From Thermoplasmata archaeon (GTDB lineage: Archaea; Thermoplasmatota; Thermoplasmata; Lutacidiplasmatales; UBA184), in the NCBI GenBank assembly GCA_021844945.1, contig JAKBSJ010000001.1, forward strand, positions 1 through 64,000: DNA of 64,000 bases, given 5' to 3'. The position numbers were made by a program, and so were the translations under genes. This document shows, one piece after another, positions 40,398 to 48,700 of the stretch; position 1 is the stretch's first letter, and each line of letters opens with the position of its first letter. Below the pieces are notes generated by a model. It saw only the letters and a list, made by a program, of their open reading frames with translations. It was not told the DNA's origin and made no database searches.

Positions 40398-40943
40398 GTG
40401 AAGATCCGAATCGAGAACGTCGTAGCCTCTACCTCCCTCGGAGACGAACTGGACCTACAGTCCATCGCGCTCGGGCTGGACGGAGCCGAGTACGAACCGG
40501 AGCAATTCCCCGGTCTGATCTACCGTTTGAAGCAGCCGAAGACCGCGATCCTACTGTTCCGCTCGGGAAAGGTCGTTTGCACCGGGGCGAAGAGCATGAA
40601 AGAGGTCGAGGACTCGATCGCCACGGTCTCTCAGCAGATCCGCAAGGGCGGGCAGAAGATCAACATGCACCCGAAGATCGAGGTGCAGAACATCGTCGCG
40701 AGCTCGGACCTCGAGAGCGAGATCAACCTCAACGCGATCGCCGTCACCCTCGGACTCGACCGCGTCGAGTACGAGCCCGAGCAGTTCCCGGGGCTGGTCT
40801 GCCGTATCGACGAGCCCCGCGTCGTCGTGCTGTTGTTCGGTAGCGGTAAGCTCGTTTGCACCGGCGCGCGCAAGCCCTCGGACGTCGAGGTCGCGGTCAA
40901 GAAGATCACCAAAGAGCTCCAGGGCGCCGGGCTCCTCCGGTAA
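40398..40943 (+). CDS. tbp: TATA-box-binding protein
   Basis: TBP (181 residues) recruits TFB and RNA polymerase to archaeal promoters. The two imperfect repeats of the saddle are obvious: ENVVASTSLGDELDLQSIAL pairs with QNIVASSDLESEINLNAIAV, and YEPEQFPGLIYRLKQPKTAILLF pairs with YEPEQFPGLVCRIDEPRVVVLLF, each followed by a SGK/GSGK-VCTGA motif. The paired Phe residues for DNA kinking (EQFPGL, ILLF/VLLF) are in both repeats. It starts at GTG and lacks the long acidic C-terminal tail of some archaea. Its promoter carries three TATA-like repeats. Confidence 0.98.
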   Translation: MKIRIENVVASTSLGDELDLQSIALGLDGAEYEPEQFPGLIYRLKQPKTAILLFRSGKVVCTGAKSMKEVEDSIATVSQQIRKGGQKINMHPKIEVQNIVASSDLESEINLNAIAVTLGLDRVEYEPEQFPGLVCRIDEPRVVVLLFGSGKLVCTGARKPSDVEVAVKKITKELQGAGLLR

Positions 40944-40966
40944 GGTGGACGCGCACGGGCGCGGGA

Positions 40967-41842
40967 ATGCCGCTACCCGTCGACCTTCCGATCGTCGATC
41001 ATCACTGCCACCTTTCGCCGCACGGGGAGGGAGTCCGGGCGGCGGCCCGCTTCCGCTCGGCGGGGGGCACTCACCTCTTCCTCGCGACCCAGAACTATGT
41101 CCCCGACGTTCCGCTCGATCTGGAGGCCTATCGGCACCAGTTCGAAATGACGGAGTCGCTGGCCCACCGGATCCGCGCCGATACGGGGGTCGTGGTCTAC
41201 TGCGTCGTGGCTCCGTACCCGGTCGACCTGATCCGAGCCGCCGAACGGATCGGGCTGCCTGCGGCGATAGCATTGCACACCGCCGCCCTCGAGCTCGCCG
41301 GCCGCTGGGTGCGCGAGCGCCGAGCCGTGGCGATCGGAGAGGTCGGTCGCCCCCATTTCGACGTGGCCGACCCCCGGGTCCGTAGCGCGAGCGAGGACCT
41401 CTTCGACCTCGCGCTCTCGGTCGCCCGGGACGCGGATTGCCCAGCGATCGTTCATTGCGAAGAGCTCTCGATCGAAGAGATTGCCCGCCTCGGGCGTCGC
41501 GCGCGCGCCGCGGGTCTCCCTCCGGTCCGCCTCGTGAAGCACTACGCGCGGGCACGGTTTCCGGTACCGTCTCCCGAGCGGATCAGTGCGTCCTACCTCG
41601 CGAAGCGAGAGCTGGTGGGGCAGGTTCTGCTCGATCCGGGTCCGTGGTTCCTCGAGACGGATTTCCTAGACGATCCGAAGCGACCGGGAGCGGTCCTCGA
41701 CCTCGCGACGGTACCTCGCCGCGCACGGTGGGTCGCCGAGACACGGCCGGATCAGGTCGAGCGATTGCGTATCCCCTTTGAGGAAGCAATCCGTGCGGTG
41801 TATGGATGGAGCCCCGAACGGGACGAGCGAAGCGGCGCCTGA
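40967..41842 (+). CDS. TatD-like metal-dependent hydrolase
   Basis: A 291-residue TIM-barrel protein of the archaeal TatD-related group. The metal motifs are IVDHHCHLS near the N-terminus, the glutamate in AIGEVGRPHFDV, histidines in PAIVHCEE and VRLVKHYAR, and the aspartate in FLETDFLDDPKRPG. TatD proteins are DNases or phosphoesterases; the archaeal branch is uncharacterised. The ATG at 40967 precedes the first strand directly. It follows tbp after 23 nt and overlaps the thymidylate kinase start by 37 nt. Confidence 0.85.
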   Translation: MPLPVDLPIVDHHCHLSPHGEGVRAAARFRSAGGTHLFLATQNYVPDVPLDLEAYRHQFEMTESLAHRIRADTGVVVYCVVAPYPVDLIRAAERIGLPAAIALHTAALELAGRWVRERRAVAIGEVGRPHFDVADPRVRSASEDLFDLALSVARDADCPAIVHCEELSIEEIARLGRRARAAGLPPVRLVKHYARARFPVPSPERISASYLAKRELVGQVLLDPGPWFLETDFLDDPKRPGAVLDLATVPRRARWVAETRPDQVERLRIPFEEAIRAVYGWSPERDERSGA

Positions 41843-42459
41843 CCGCGCGCGGTCGCGCGCTCTATGTCGCGCTCGAAGGGATCGACGGAGCGGGGAAGTC
41901 GACGGTCCAGCGGCGGGTCGCCCGGCTCCTCAGACGGGAAGGTTGGCGGGTGCGGACTCGCTGCGAGCCGTCGGACCGGGCGCTCGGACGTTACGCCCAA
42001 TCGGCCGGGGCGGCCGCGCCGTGGACGGGCGCCATTTTCTTCACGATCGATCGATACCTCGCCCTTCCGACGCTCCGTGAGGACCTGAAGAAGTGCGATC
42101 TGGTGCTTGGCGACCGGTCGTTCTGGTCGACGATGGCCTACCAGGGGAGCGCGCTCCCCCGGGCGGATCGTCGGCGCTTGCTCGCCCTCCAGCGGGACTC
42201 GACGGTCGCACCGGACCTCGTCGTCTGGCTCGATCTTCCCGTCTCCGCGGCCCTCGCCCGCCTGGGCCGCCGACGCACCCGGGCTCCGCTCGAGCGAAGA
42301 CGGACTCTCCGTCGGGTCGCATTGGCGTACCGTTCCCTAGCGGGGCAGTCGAACTGGCGCCGCTTCGAGGCCCGCCAACCGGCACGTGCCCTCGCCGAAG
42401 AGATCGCTCGGACCATCCGGCGGGCGGGCTCGTTCCGCGTTACCGGGCCGCGAGGTTGA
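41806..42459 (+). CDS. tmk: Thymidylate kinase
   Basis: dTMP kinase of 217 residues. The P-loop is ALEGIDGAGKSTVQRRVA, the substrate-binding DR motif is LGDRSFWSTMAYQGS, and the LID region is RRTRAPLERRRTLRR. The DRY-like segment FTIDRYLALPTLR helps hold the phosphate. The usual NMP-binding arginine after FT.EP is replaced by TRCEPSDRALG. It overlaps the TatD-like gene by 37 nt, so the first 20 residues (MEPRTGRAKRRLTARGRA) may be partly a consequence of start choice; a GTG or TTG nearer to LYVALEG is not visible. Confidence 0.9.
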   Translation: MEPRTGRAKRRLTARGRALYVALEGIDGAGKSTVQRRVARLLRREGWRVRTRCEPSDRALGRYAQSAGAAAPWTGAIFFTIDRYLALPTLREDLKKCDLVLGDRSFWSTMAYQGSALPRADRRRLLALQRDSTVAPDLVVWLDLPVSAALARLGRRRTRAPLERRRTLRRVALAYRSLAGQSNWRRFEARQPARALAEEIARTIRRAGSFRVTGPRG

Positions 42460-42498
42460 TATCCCGTACCTCGGTTGCGGGCGCACGAGGATCCGAAC

Positions 42499-43647
42499 GT
42501 GAGCCGCATCCTGCTGCACGAGGAGACCCTCGATCCGAACTTCCTCCCACCGAAGCTCGTCCACCGCAGCGCGGAGCTCCAGCGGCTGACCCGCCGGTAC
42601 GGGGAGTCCCTGTCGCACGGCGTCCCTTTCCACCTGCAGATCAACGGCGGGATCGGCAGCGGGAAGACCGCGCTCGCCCGGCGCCTCGGAAGCGACCTAG
42701 AGCGCCAGGGTCGGATCGGGCCGGCGCCCGTGAAGACGGTGTACATCAATGCGTGGCGGCGGGCCAGCGATCGGACGGTCGCGCTCGACCTGCTTCGGGC
42801 AGTCGACGTCCACCTGCCCGACCGTGGCTACAGCCTATCGGAGATGCTGGATGTCTTCGAGCAGGGCGTGCGGCGCCACCCGCGCCACTATCTCGTCGTG
42901 CTCGACGAGGCCGGAGCGCTCGTTCGTCAAGAGACCAAGATCGTCTATCTCCTCAGCCGCGCCGCCGAGGTCGGCCTGGGCTCGATCTCGCTGATCCTCA
43001 TCGCGCCGGACGACCTCTTCCCGTACCTCGACCCGGCCAGCCGTTCGAGCTTCGGCCCGACCCACCGAATCGCTCTCGCGCCCTACACCCGCGATCAGCT
43101 GACCGACATCCTGAGCGTCCGAGCCGAGCTTGCGTTGCGCCCCGGCAGCTACGATCCCTCGGTGCTGGGCCAGATCGCGCGGATCGCCGCGCCGAACGGG
43201 GACGCACGCTTCGCCCTCGAGCTGCTCGGCGGCGCCGCCCATTCGGCCGAGGAGGCCGGACGCGAGACCATCGCGTCCGAAGACGTCCGGGCCGCGAAGG
43301 GATCGATCTATCCGACCGTGTCCGAAAGCCAGCTCGAAGGGCTGTCGACGCAGGGCCTTACCGTGCTCTTGGCGCTCGCGCGCTCCCTGCGACGCAAGGG
43401 CGCGACGATCTCGAGCCAGAAGCTCCGCGAGACCCATGCGGGGCTGCTGGAGGAGTTCCAGGAAAAGACCGTGAGCCGCACGACGTTCTGGCGAACGTTG
43501 AAGGAGCTCGATCGTGCGGGCCTGATTGGCCTCGAGGTCGGGCCGAGCGGTACGGCCGCCGAGGTGAGCATGGACGAGATGCCCGCAAGCTATTTGGCGA
43601 CGCTCATCGAAGAGCGTCTCGGGCACGGACCCGCCACCCGCCGTTGA
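42499..43647 (+). CDS. cdc6: Orc1/Cdc6-family AAA+ ATPase (divergent)
   Basis: Archaeal Orc1/Cdc6 proteins bind origins and load MCM. Here HRSAELQRLTRRYGESL opens the AAA+ core, Walker A is GGIGSGKTALARRL, Walker B is YLVVLDEAGALV, and the sensor-2 region GDARFALELLGGAAHSAEEAGRE is the strongest family mark. A C-terminal winged helix (ISSQKLRETHAGLLEEFQE, then SRTTFWRTLKELDRAGLI) binds DNA. Walker B has DEAG instead of the usual DEID/DEVD, and sensor 1 reads LILIAPDDLF without the normal Asn, so ATP hydrolysis may be altered. The GTG at 42499 is preferred over the TTG at 42475; a GTTGATATC box lies upstream. No ORB-like origin repeats are visible nearby. Confidence 0.85.
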   Translation: MSRILLHEETLDPNFLPPKLVHRSAELQRLTRRYGESLSHGVPFHLQINGGIGSGKTALARRLGSDLERQGRIGPAPVKTVYINAWRRASDRTVALDLLRAVDVHLPDRGYSLSEMLDVFEQGVRRHPRHYLVVLDEAGALVRQETKIVYLLSRAAEVGLGSISLILIAPDDLFPYLDPASRSSFGPTHRIALAPYTRDQLTDILSVRAELALRPGSYDPSVLGQIARIAAPNGDARFALELLGGAAHSAEEAGRETIASEDVRAAKGSIYPTVSESQLEGLSTQGLTVLLALARSLRRKGATISSQKLRETHAGLLEEFQEKTVSRTTFWRTLKELDRAGLIGLEVGPSGTAAEVSMDEMPASYLATLIEERLGHGPATRR

Positions 43648-43696
43648 AGGACCGGCCGTCGGCAAAGCATAAACGGGCCACCCCGGTCGAGCGGCC

Positions 43697-44617
43697 GTGG
43701 CCGCAACGCCGATGGAGGGGGCTCCGGTCGTTCCCGACCGGCCCACGCTTCCGCGCTGGATTCGCACGCAGCCGCCAAGTGGCCCTCGCTACACGGACCT
43801 CCGGTCGACGCTCGACCGGCTGCATCTCGGCACCGTCTGCCGGGAGGCGCGTTGCCCGAACCTCGCCGAGTGCTGGTCCGCCGGCACGGCGACGATCATG
43901 CTACTGGGCACCGAGTGCACCCGTCGCTGCGGCTTCTGCGCGGTGGAGACTCGTTGGCCCCGGGGGGTCGTCGATCGCGAGGAGCCGGCGCGGGTGGCCG
44001 AGGCGGTCGCGCACAGTGGCCTGCGCTACGTCGTCCTCACGCAGGTCTGCCGGGATGATCTCCCCGACGGGGGTGCGACGCACATGGCTCGCACCATTCG
44101 TGAACTGCGCGAGCGGGCTCCGGGGATCCGGGTCGAGCTATTGATCGGGGACCTCGGGGGATCCGCATCCGCGCTCCGCACCGTCCTACGGGACCCCCCC
44201 GAGGTCCTCGCGCACAACATCGAGACCGTTCGATCGCTGAGCGGTCGAGCGCGCGATCGGCGCGCCGCGTACGACCGCAGCCTCGAGGTTCTCGCGCGAG
44301 CGAAGGAACTTGGTCCCCGCGAGCTCGTGACCAAGAGCTCGATCATGCTCGGCCTGGGGGAATCCGATGCCGAGGTCGGCACCACTCTGGACGACCTTCG
44401 GAGCTCCCGGGTGGACCTGGTGACCTTTGGTCAGTACCTGCGCCCCACCGTGGCGCACCTTCCGGTCGCGCGCTTCGTGCCCCCCGAGGAGTTTGATCGC
44501 TGGGCGGAGGAGGCTCGGCACCGGGGGTTCGTCGGGGTGGCATCCGGTCCGCTCGTGCGCAGTTCCTATCGGGCCGATGAGCTTTTTGAGCGTGCCCATC
44601 TCGGTCGGGATCGCTGA
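43697..44617 (+). CDS. lipA: Lipoyl synthase
   Basis: LipA is a radical SAM enzyme that inserts two sulfurs into protein-bound octanoyl chains. Both clusters are present: the auxiliary CREARCPNLAEC and the radical SAM CTRRCGFC. Other marks are TATIMLLGTECTRRCGFCAVETRW, VAHSGLRYVVLTQVCRDDL, HNIETVRSL, and the C-terminal RSSYRADE with the serine that binds the auxiliary cluster. Length 306 fits. It points to a lipoylated 2-oxoacid dehydrogenase or glycine cleavage system elsewhere; no lipoate transfer gene is here. The GTG start at 43697 has an AGCATAAACGG box about 30 nt before it. Confidence 0.96.
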   Translation: MAATPMEGAPVVPDRPTLPRWIRTQPPSGPRYTDLRSTLDRLHLGTVCREARCPNLAECWSAGTATIMLLGTECTRRCGFCAVETRWPRGVVDREEPARVAEAVAHSGLRYVVLTQVCRDDLPDGGATHMARTIRELRERAPGIRVELLIGDLGGSASALRTVLRDPPEVLAHNIETVRSLSGRARDRRAAYDRSLEVLARAKELGPRELVTKSSIMLGLGESDAEVGTTLDDLRSSRVDLVTFGQYLRPTVAHLPVARFVPPEEFDRWAEEARHRGFVGVASGPLVRSSYRADELFERAHLGRDR

Positions 44618-44622
44618 ACCCC

Positions 44623-44991
44623 ATGGCGAAGAAGGTACGGCCCAAGTCGGCCGATGAAACCCCGGCCGAGCCATCGTTCCAGTTCCCGGTGTTCGACGAG
44701 AAGGCGTTCGTCCTGAAGGAATACGAAGTCACGCTTGGGATGGTCGTGGCGGGCCTTCTCGCGGTCGTGCTGGGCATCGCGGCATGGGCGGTCACGGCAG
44801 CCTCGCTACCCTGGGAGGTCGGAGTGGTGATCGGCTTCGCAGGGCTGATCGGGGTCTATCCCCTCGTGAACGCGCTCCACCCGAGGTCGCACGTCTACAC
44901 CCGCGGCGACTGGGCCGGACTGATGGCGGTGGTCTTCTTCGGATGGCTCGCGATCTGGTTCATGCTCAGCGACATTGTCGCGCACTTCTGA
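44623..44991 (+). CDS. Small membrane protein, three helices
   Basis: A 122-residue protein with a 35-residue cytoplasmic-looking N-terminus (MAKKVRPKSADETPAEP) and three membrane helices: VTLGMVVAGLLAVVLGIAAWAV, VGVVIGFAGLIGVYPLVNAL and WAGLMAVVFFGWLAIWFMLSDIV. I do not recognise the family. It follows lipA after 5 nt, so it is likely co-transcribed, but no link to lipoate is evident. Confidence 0.7.
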   Translation: MAKKVRPKSADETPAEPSFQFPVFDEKAFVLKEYEVTLGMVVAGLLAVVLGIAAWAVTAASLPWEVGVVIGFAGLIGVYPLVNALHPRSHVYTRGDWAGLMAVVFFGWLAIWFMLSDIVAHF

Positions 44992-45000
44992 GCGGGATGC

Positions 45001-46431
45001 TCAGCGCCGACGCCAGGGCAGGTGTTTACCGAACAGCTCGGTGAGCGCATGATCGAGCTCCGGCGAGTCCGGTTGGTCCGCCAGCGGGCGGACGGGAGGA
45101 AGAGTGTGCACGCCGGGCGTGAGGTTCTTCCCAAGCGACAGGCGCGGGAGCAGCTCTTGGATGGTCGGTACGATCTCGCGCTCGGGTCGCCGCGTTTCGA
45201 CGGCCAGCCGGCCGTCCTCGTCCACGTAGGGCCCCTGGAGCACCCGCGCGCCGGAGTGGGTCCACTTTTCGAGAAAGCTTCCGACGCGGTCGAGCCCGAC
45301 AGGAGGCCCGTCTTGGAGGCGGACCGCCGGGAGCGTTCCGCTCGCGACCTCCAGGGCCACGAGCACGCCCTTCACTCCCGCCCCGCTGGCCGAGCCGAGC
45401 ACGGTGAATCCCGCGCGACCGACCTCCTCCGCCAGAGTGCGTTGGGCTTTGCGGATCTGGGGATAGAGGGTATCGTCGACGAGCGAAGGCCGCGGGAGTT
45501 CGACGACCACGACCGCGGTGCCGCGCTCGGCCACCCGAACCAAGGCATCCGCGCGCGTGAGCACGTGGCTCGCGGGAGCTCGGAACCAGTTCTCGGAAGG
45601 ATCGGCGAGGTAGGCGTCGGCGGCGAGAACGAAAAGGGCCAAGTTCCGGCGCGACAGGGCGCTCGCGACGTTGCGATGCGGGTCCACCGGGTCTGCGAGG
45701 ATCAGGGCGACCTCTTCGGGTAGACGCGGAGGGTCCTCGGCGGCCGGGCGGATGCGCGCGGGGATCCGCCAGGTCCGCGCGCTCTCGACAAGCGCGTGAA
45801 AACCACCGAACTGAAGTACCAGCAGCTCGACCAGGTAGCCGGAAAAGCCTTGCGTCCGGGCTTCGGATCCGTAGACTCCGAGCCCACGGAGGAACTGCTT
45901 CGCAACACGTACGTCCGCGACCATCGCGGCGGTTTCGTGCGCCTTCAGGTACTCATCGTGAAATGGGGTGCGATCAACCGGCGAGAGAGGATGCGAGGGA
46001 TCCGTCACCGCGTAGCCGGGCACGGCGTCGACCGTGAATCCCTGGAAGGACCCTCGCAGGTAGGGATGATCCGCGTACCGGCGTTCGGGCGCGGTCAGGA
46101 CCGCCTCCGCAAGCCCGAGTCCGTGGTGGCTGAGCTCCTCCCGGGAGAGGGTCGGAGGAAAGAGCATGAAGAGGTCGACATCGAGACGATCCTTGAGGAA
46201 TGTTCCGCGCGCTGCGCTTCCCGCGATCAGGGCGCGCGAGAGGGGGCTCTTCCGCTCTCGCGCCGCCTGACCCACCGCTCGAACGAGATCGGCCCGTACC
46301 TCCGCCAGACGGGCAAGGAGTTCCGGCTCCGGCTCGAGCCGTGCGCGGATGCGCGCTTCCACTCGCTCCGCGTCGGCGGCGGGCGACGGGGGTCCGGGCA
46401 TGTCGGTCCGGGAGGCAACCCGCAACATCAA
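45001..46431 (-). CDS. cca: CCA-adding enzyme (archaeal class I tRNA nucleotidyltransferase)
   Basis: This enzyme builds or repairs the 3'-CCA end of tRNAs without a template. The nucleotidyltransferase signature is SALIAGSAARGTFLKDRLDVDLFMLFP (G-S ... D-x-D), followed by the archaeal-specific HPYLRGSFQGFTVDAVPGY, VRVAKQFLRGLGVYGSEARTQGFSGYLVELLVL and the tail. Length is 476 against about 440 for characterised enzymes. The ATG at 46431 fits a CATAAGCTC box 31-38 nt upstream; an ATG at 46401 is also possible. The tRNA-Leu gene in this window lacks an encoded CCA at its 3' end, consistent with the need for this enzyme. Confidence 0.95.
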   Translation of the reverse strand: MMLRVASRTDMPGPPSPAADAERVEARIRARLEPEPELLARLAEVRADLVRAVGQAARERKSPLSRALIAGSAARGTFLKDRLDVDLFMLFPPTLSREELSHHGLGLAEAVLTAPERRYADHPYLRGSFQGFTVDAVPGYAVTDPSHPLSPVDRTPFHDEYLKAHETAAMVADVRVAKQFLRGLGVYGSEARTQGFSGYLVELLVLQFGGFHALVESARTWRIPARIRPAAEDPPRLPEEVALILADPVDPHRNVASALSRRNLALFVLAADAYLADPSENWFRAPASHVLTRADALVRVAERGTAVVVVELPRPSLVDDTLYPQIRKAQRTLAEEVGRAGFTVLGSASGAGVKGVLVALEVASGTLPAVRLQDGPPVGLDRVGSFLEKWTHSGARVLQGPYVDEDGRLAVETRRPEREIVPTIQELLPRLSLGKNLTPGVHTLPPVRPLADQPDSPELDHALTELFGKHLPWRRR

Positions 46432-46460
46432 CCCTTGGACGCACCCGCGCGGGCGAGCGC

Positions 46461-46470
46461 GAGCTTATGT
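46461..46470. promoter_or_regulatory. Shared TATA region between cca and amrS
   Basis: The AT-rich word GAGCTTATGT (CATAAGCTC on the minus strand) lies 26-34 nt before the amrS ATG (46495) and 31-39 nt before the cca ATG (46431). It is the only TATA-like word between the divergent genes, so both promoters probably use or overlap it. Confidence 0.45.
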
Positions 46471-46494
46471 CGCGGGCCGGACCTTGATTCCGGG

Positions 46495-47592
46495 ATGAGC
46501 GCCGCGGGACACCCGGCCACCCTGTTCGAACCGTTGCCCGGCGGCAAGGTCCGCTGCACCGCATGCGCTCGGTACTGCGTTATCCCGGAGGGCTCGCACG
46601 GTTTCTGTTTTGTTCGCAAGAACCACCACGGGCGGCTCGAGCTCCTCACCTACGGGAAGGCCGCGGCGGTCCAGGTCGACCCCATCGAGAAGAAGCCGCT
46701 CTCCCACTTTCACCCGGGAAGCCGCGTGTACTCGATCGGAACCGTCGGTTGCAACTGGCGGTGCCAATACTGTCAGAACGCGGAGATCTCCCAAGAGCGC
46801 GATATCGTCGGGAGGTCCCTGTCCCCGCAACGGGCCGTCGACGAAGCCGTGAGCTACGGCTGTCACGGCGTCACGTTCACGTACAACGAACCGACGATCT
46901 TCATCGAGTACGCCCGGGATGTGATGAAGGAGGCCCGCCGGCGGGGACTCTTCGCGAACTTCGTTACGAACGGCTACATGACACCGGAGGCCGTCTCCGC
47001 GCTTTCCGGACGCCTGGACGCCGTGAGCGTCGATTTCAAGGGAAGCGGCGAGGCCGGCTTCCTGCGGAAATACATTGCGGCGAAGGACGACGTTCCGATC
47101 CTCCGTACGATGGAGGGGCTGAAGCAAGGGGGGGTCCACGTCGAGGTGACGAACCTCATCGTCCCTCGGGTCGGCGACTCGATCGAGGCGCTCCGAGTGC
47201 TGGCGGGCGAGGTCCGGGACCGACTCGGCCGGGACACGCCGTTCCATCTTTTGCGCTGGCATCCCGATTACAAGATGATGGACCTGCCCATGACGCCCAT
47301 CGAAACCCTCGAACGGCTTCACGCGGCGGCGCGCGCCGAGGGGCTTCGCTACGTCTACCTCGGGAACGTCTGGGGCCATCCGCTCGAGCATACGTATTGC
47401 GCGGAGTGCGGGGCGTTGGGGGTCCGGCGCTACGGCTTCACGATCCAAGGATGGTACCTCGACTCGGAGAATCGCTGCATGGCCTGTGGAGCGCGAGTAC
47501 CGATCGTGGGACGCCTCTCCGAGTCCTACCTTCCGATGCGGGCGACGCCGGTCGATGGGTCGTTGGCAAAACCTCCGGACTCGCAAGCGTGA
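46495..47592 (+). CDS. amrS: AmrS-like radical SAM enzyme (AmmeMemoRadiSam system)
   Basis: A 365-residue radical SAM enzyme related to pyruvate-formate-lyase activases. The N-terminal zinc-like cluster KVRCTACARYCVIPEG precedes the radical SAM motif GCNWRCQYCQNAEISQ. The family's THNEPT-type motif appears as VTFTYNEPTIFIEYARD, followed by FVTNGYMTPEAV. The C-terminus carries two more Cys pairs (YCAECG and CMACG). It matches the AmrS component found with AmrA (AMMECR1) and AmrB (Memo) in many prokaryotes, of unknown substrate; neither partner is in the window. The long track ORF starting at 45796 is antisense to cca in its first part. Confidence 0.9.
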   Translation: MSAAGHPATLFEPLPGGKVRCTACARYCVIPEGSHGFCFVRKNHHGRLELLTYGKAAAVQVDPIEKKPLSHFHPGSRVYSIGTVGCNWRCQYCQNAEISQERDIVGRSLSPQRAVDEAVSYGCHGVTFTYNEPTIFIEYARDVMKEARRRGLFANFVTNGYMTPEAVSALSGRLDAVSVDFKGSGEAGFLRKYIAAKDDVPILRTMEGLKQGGVHVEVTNLIVPRVGDSIEALRVLAGEVRDRLGRDTPFHLLRWHPDYKMMDLPMTPIETLERLHAAARAEGLRYVYLGNVWGHPLEHTYCAECGALGVRRYGFTIQGWYLDSENRCMACGARVPIVGRLSESYLPMRATPVDGSLAKPPDSQA

Positions 47593-48389
47593 AGCGCGAG
47601 GTTTCTCCTCCCACGTCGATGTCCGAGGAAGTGGAATTCGACCGGATCGCCCCGATCTACGACGAGACCCGCCCCCGACCTTCTGAAGGAGAGCTCGCGG
47701 CCCTGACCGCACTCTTCTCGGGGTGCCGGACCGTGCTCGACGCGGGGGTGGGCACGGGCCGGTTCGCCGCGCCGCTGCGCTCGCACGGGTTCGAGGTCAT
47801 CGGGGTCGACCTCTCTCTCGGCATGATGCGACGGGCGCGCGCGAAGGGGGTCCCCCAGCTGGTTCGGGCGACCCTGTTCCAGCTTCCGCTCGCCGACCGG
47901 TCGGTGGACGCAGCGTTTATGTCCCACGTCCTCCAGCTCCTCCCGGATGCCTCCCGAGCGCTCCGGGAGCTGGGCCGCGTGGCCCGTCGCCAAGTGGTGG
48001 TGCAACTCCCCGAGTGGTTCGAGCGCAGCCCCCCGGAGGCGTGGCGTCTGCGGCGCGCCCGCTACGTAGAGCTGGCGGCGGAAATGGGATATCCAGTACC
48101 GGAGCGCGGCCAGCGCTACCGGTATACGTTGGAGGACCTCTCCGCGGTAGCCTCTCCCGCAGCCGTACATGTGGTCCCCTTGTCCAGGGCTCCGGGGGAG
48201 AACACGGACGAGCGACTCTCCCGATGGGCCATGGAGATGCTCGGAGGGGGTCACATACCACCCGAAGTGCACGGCGAGATCCTCCGACGCCTCCGGGCGG
48301 AGTTCCCGGCGGACCCCCCCGGGACGGACCGGCCTCGCACGACGAGGTTTATCGCATGGGATCCGGTACGCCTGCGGGCGGGAACGTAA
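47589..48389 (+). CDS. SAM-dependent methyltransferase
   Basis: A class I methyltransferase of up to 266 residues. Motif I is VLDAGVGTGRFAAPLRSHG, motif II is VIGVDLSLGMMRRARAKG, and motif IV lies near SVDAAFMSHVLQLLPDASRAL. N-terminal FDRIAPIYDETRP is typical of UbiE-like and arsenite- or small-molecule methyltransferases. The substrate is unknown. The GTG at 47589 overlaps the amrS stop (GTGA); an ATG at 47619 directly before EEVEFDRIAP is an equally good start. The two genes are in one operon. Confidence 0.85.
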   Translation: MKREVSPPTSMSEEVEFDRIAPIYDETRPRPSEGELAALTALFSGCRTVLDAGVGTGRFAAPLRSHGFEVIGVDLSLGMMRRARAKGVPQLVRATLFQLPLADRSVDAAFMSHVLQLLPDASRALRELGRVARRQVVVQLPEWFERSPPEAWRLRRARYVELAAEMGYPVPERGQRYRYTLEDLSAVASPAAVHVVPLSRAPGENTDERLSRWAMEMLGGGHIPPEVHGEILRRLRAEFPADPPGTDRPRTTRFIAWDPVRLRAGT

Positions 48390-48562
48390 CGGACCCGACT
48401 GTTCGGTAGCCCGATCGGGATCGAAGTCCCGGCGCCCTCCGCGGCGCTGCAGGGCCGTCATATGGGAGACGCTGCCGGCCGCATCGAGGTCTGGCCCCTC
48501 CCCATCGGTCTCGACGGCCCCGCTTCTGAGCGGTCGGGGGGGCGGACCTACCGACGTTCGCG
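48390..48562. other. Intergenic region after the methyltransferase
   Basis: No gene is visible. Two potential hairpins stand next to each other: CGGGA-TCGAAG-TCCCG (near 48418-48433) and GCGCC-CTCCGC-GGCGC (near 48436-48451). They could act in 3'-end formation of the amrS-methyltransferase transcript. No T-rich tract follows them. Confidence 0.35.
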
Positions 48563-48605
48563 AAGTGCCGGGGCCACGCATGGCCGAAAAGTTCGAGCCT
48601 CGGCC
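48563..48605 (+). repeat. Repeat element, copy 1, before TA module 1
   Basis: The words GTGCCGGGGCCACGCA and AAAGTTCGA, 6 to 8 nt apart, recur about 630 nt downstream with the same spacing (copy at 49193-49234). About three quarters of the positions match over 35 nt. Each copy lies 100-190 nt before a toxin-antitoxin operon. Confidence 0.4.
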
Positions 48606-48700
48606 CGGATCGTCGCAGCCAATGGGTCTTGGCTCCAGCATCTCGTGGACTCCGACTCCCATCGCGAACGTTAAGAACGTGGATACCATGGAATACATTG

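Noticed and set aside
39984-42498. Replication origin near cdc6
   Set aside because: I found no ORB-like inverted repeats or duplex-unwinding AT stretch beyond the tbp promoter boxes; gene proximity alone is not enough.
42093-44144. 683-residue plus-strand ORF across tmk, cdc6 and lipA
   Set aside because: It reads three well-supported genes in a wrong frame.
48410-48455. Possible tRNA T-arm (GGGATCGAAGTCCC)
   Set aside because: No acceptor, D or anticodon arm surrounds it, and the loop is one base short; hairpins of a 3' region are a better explanation.
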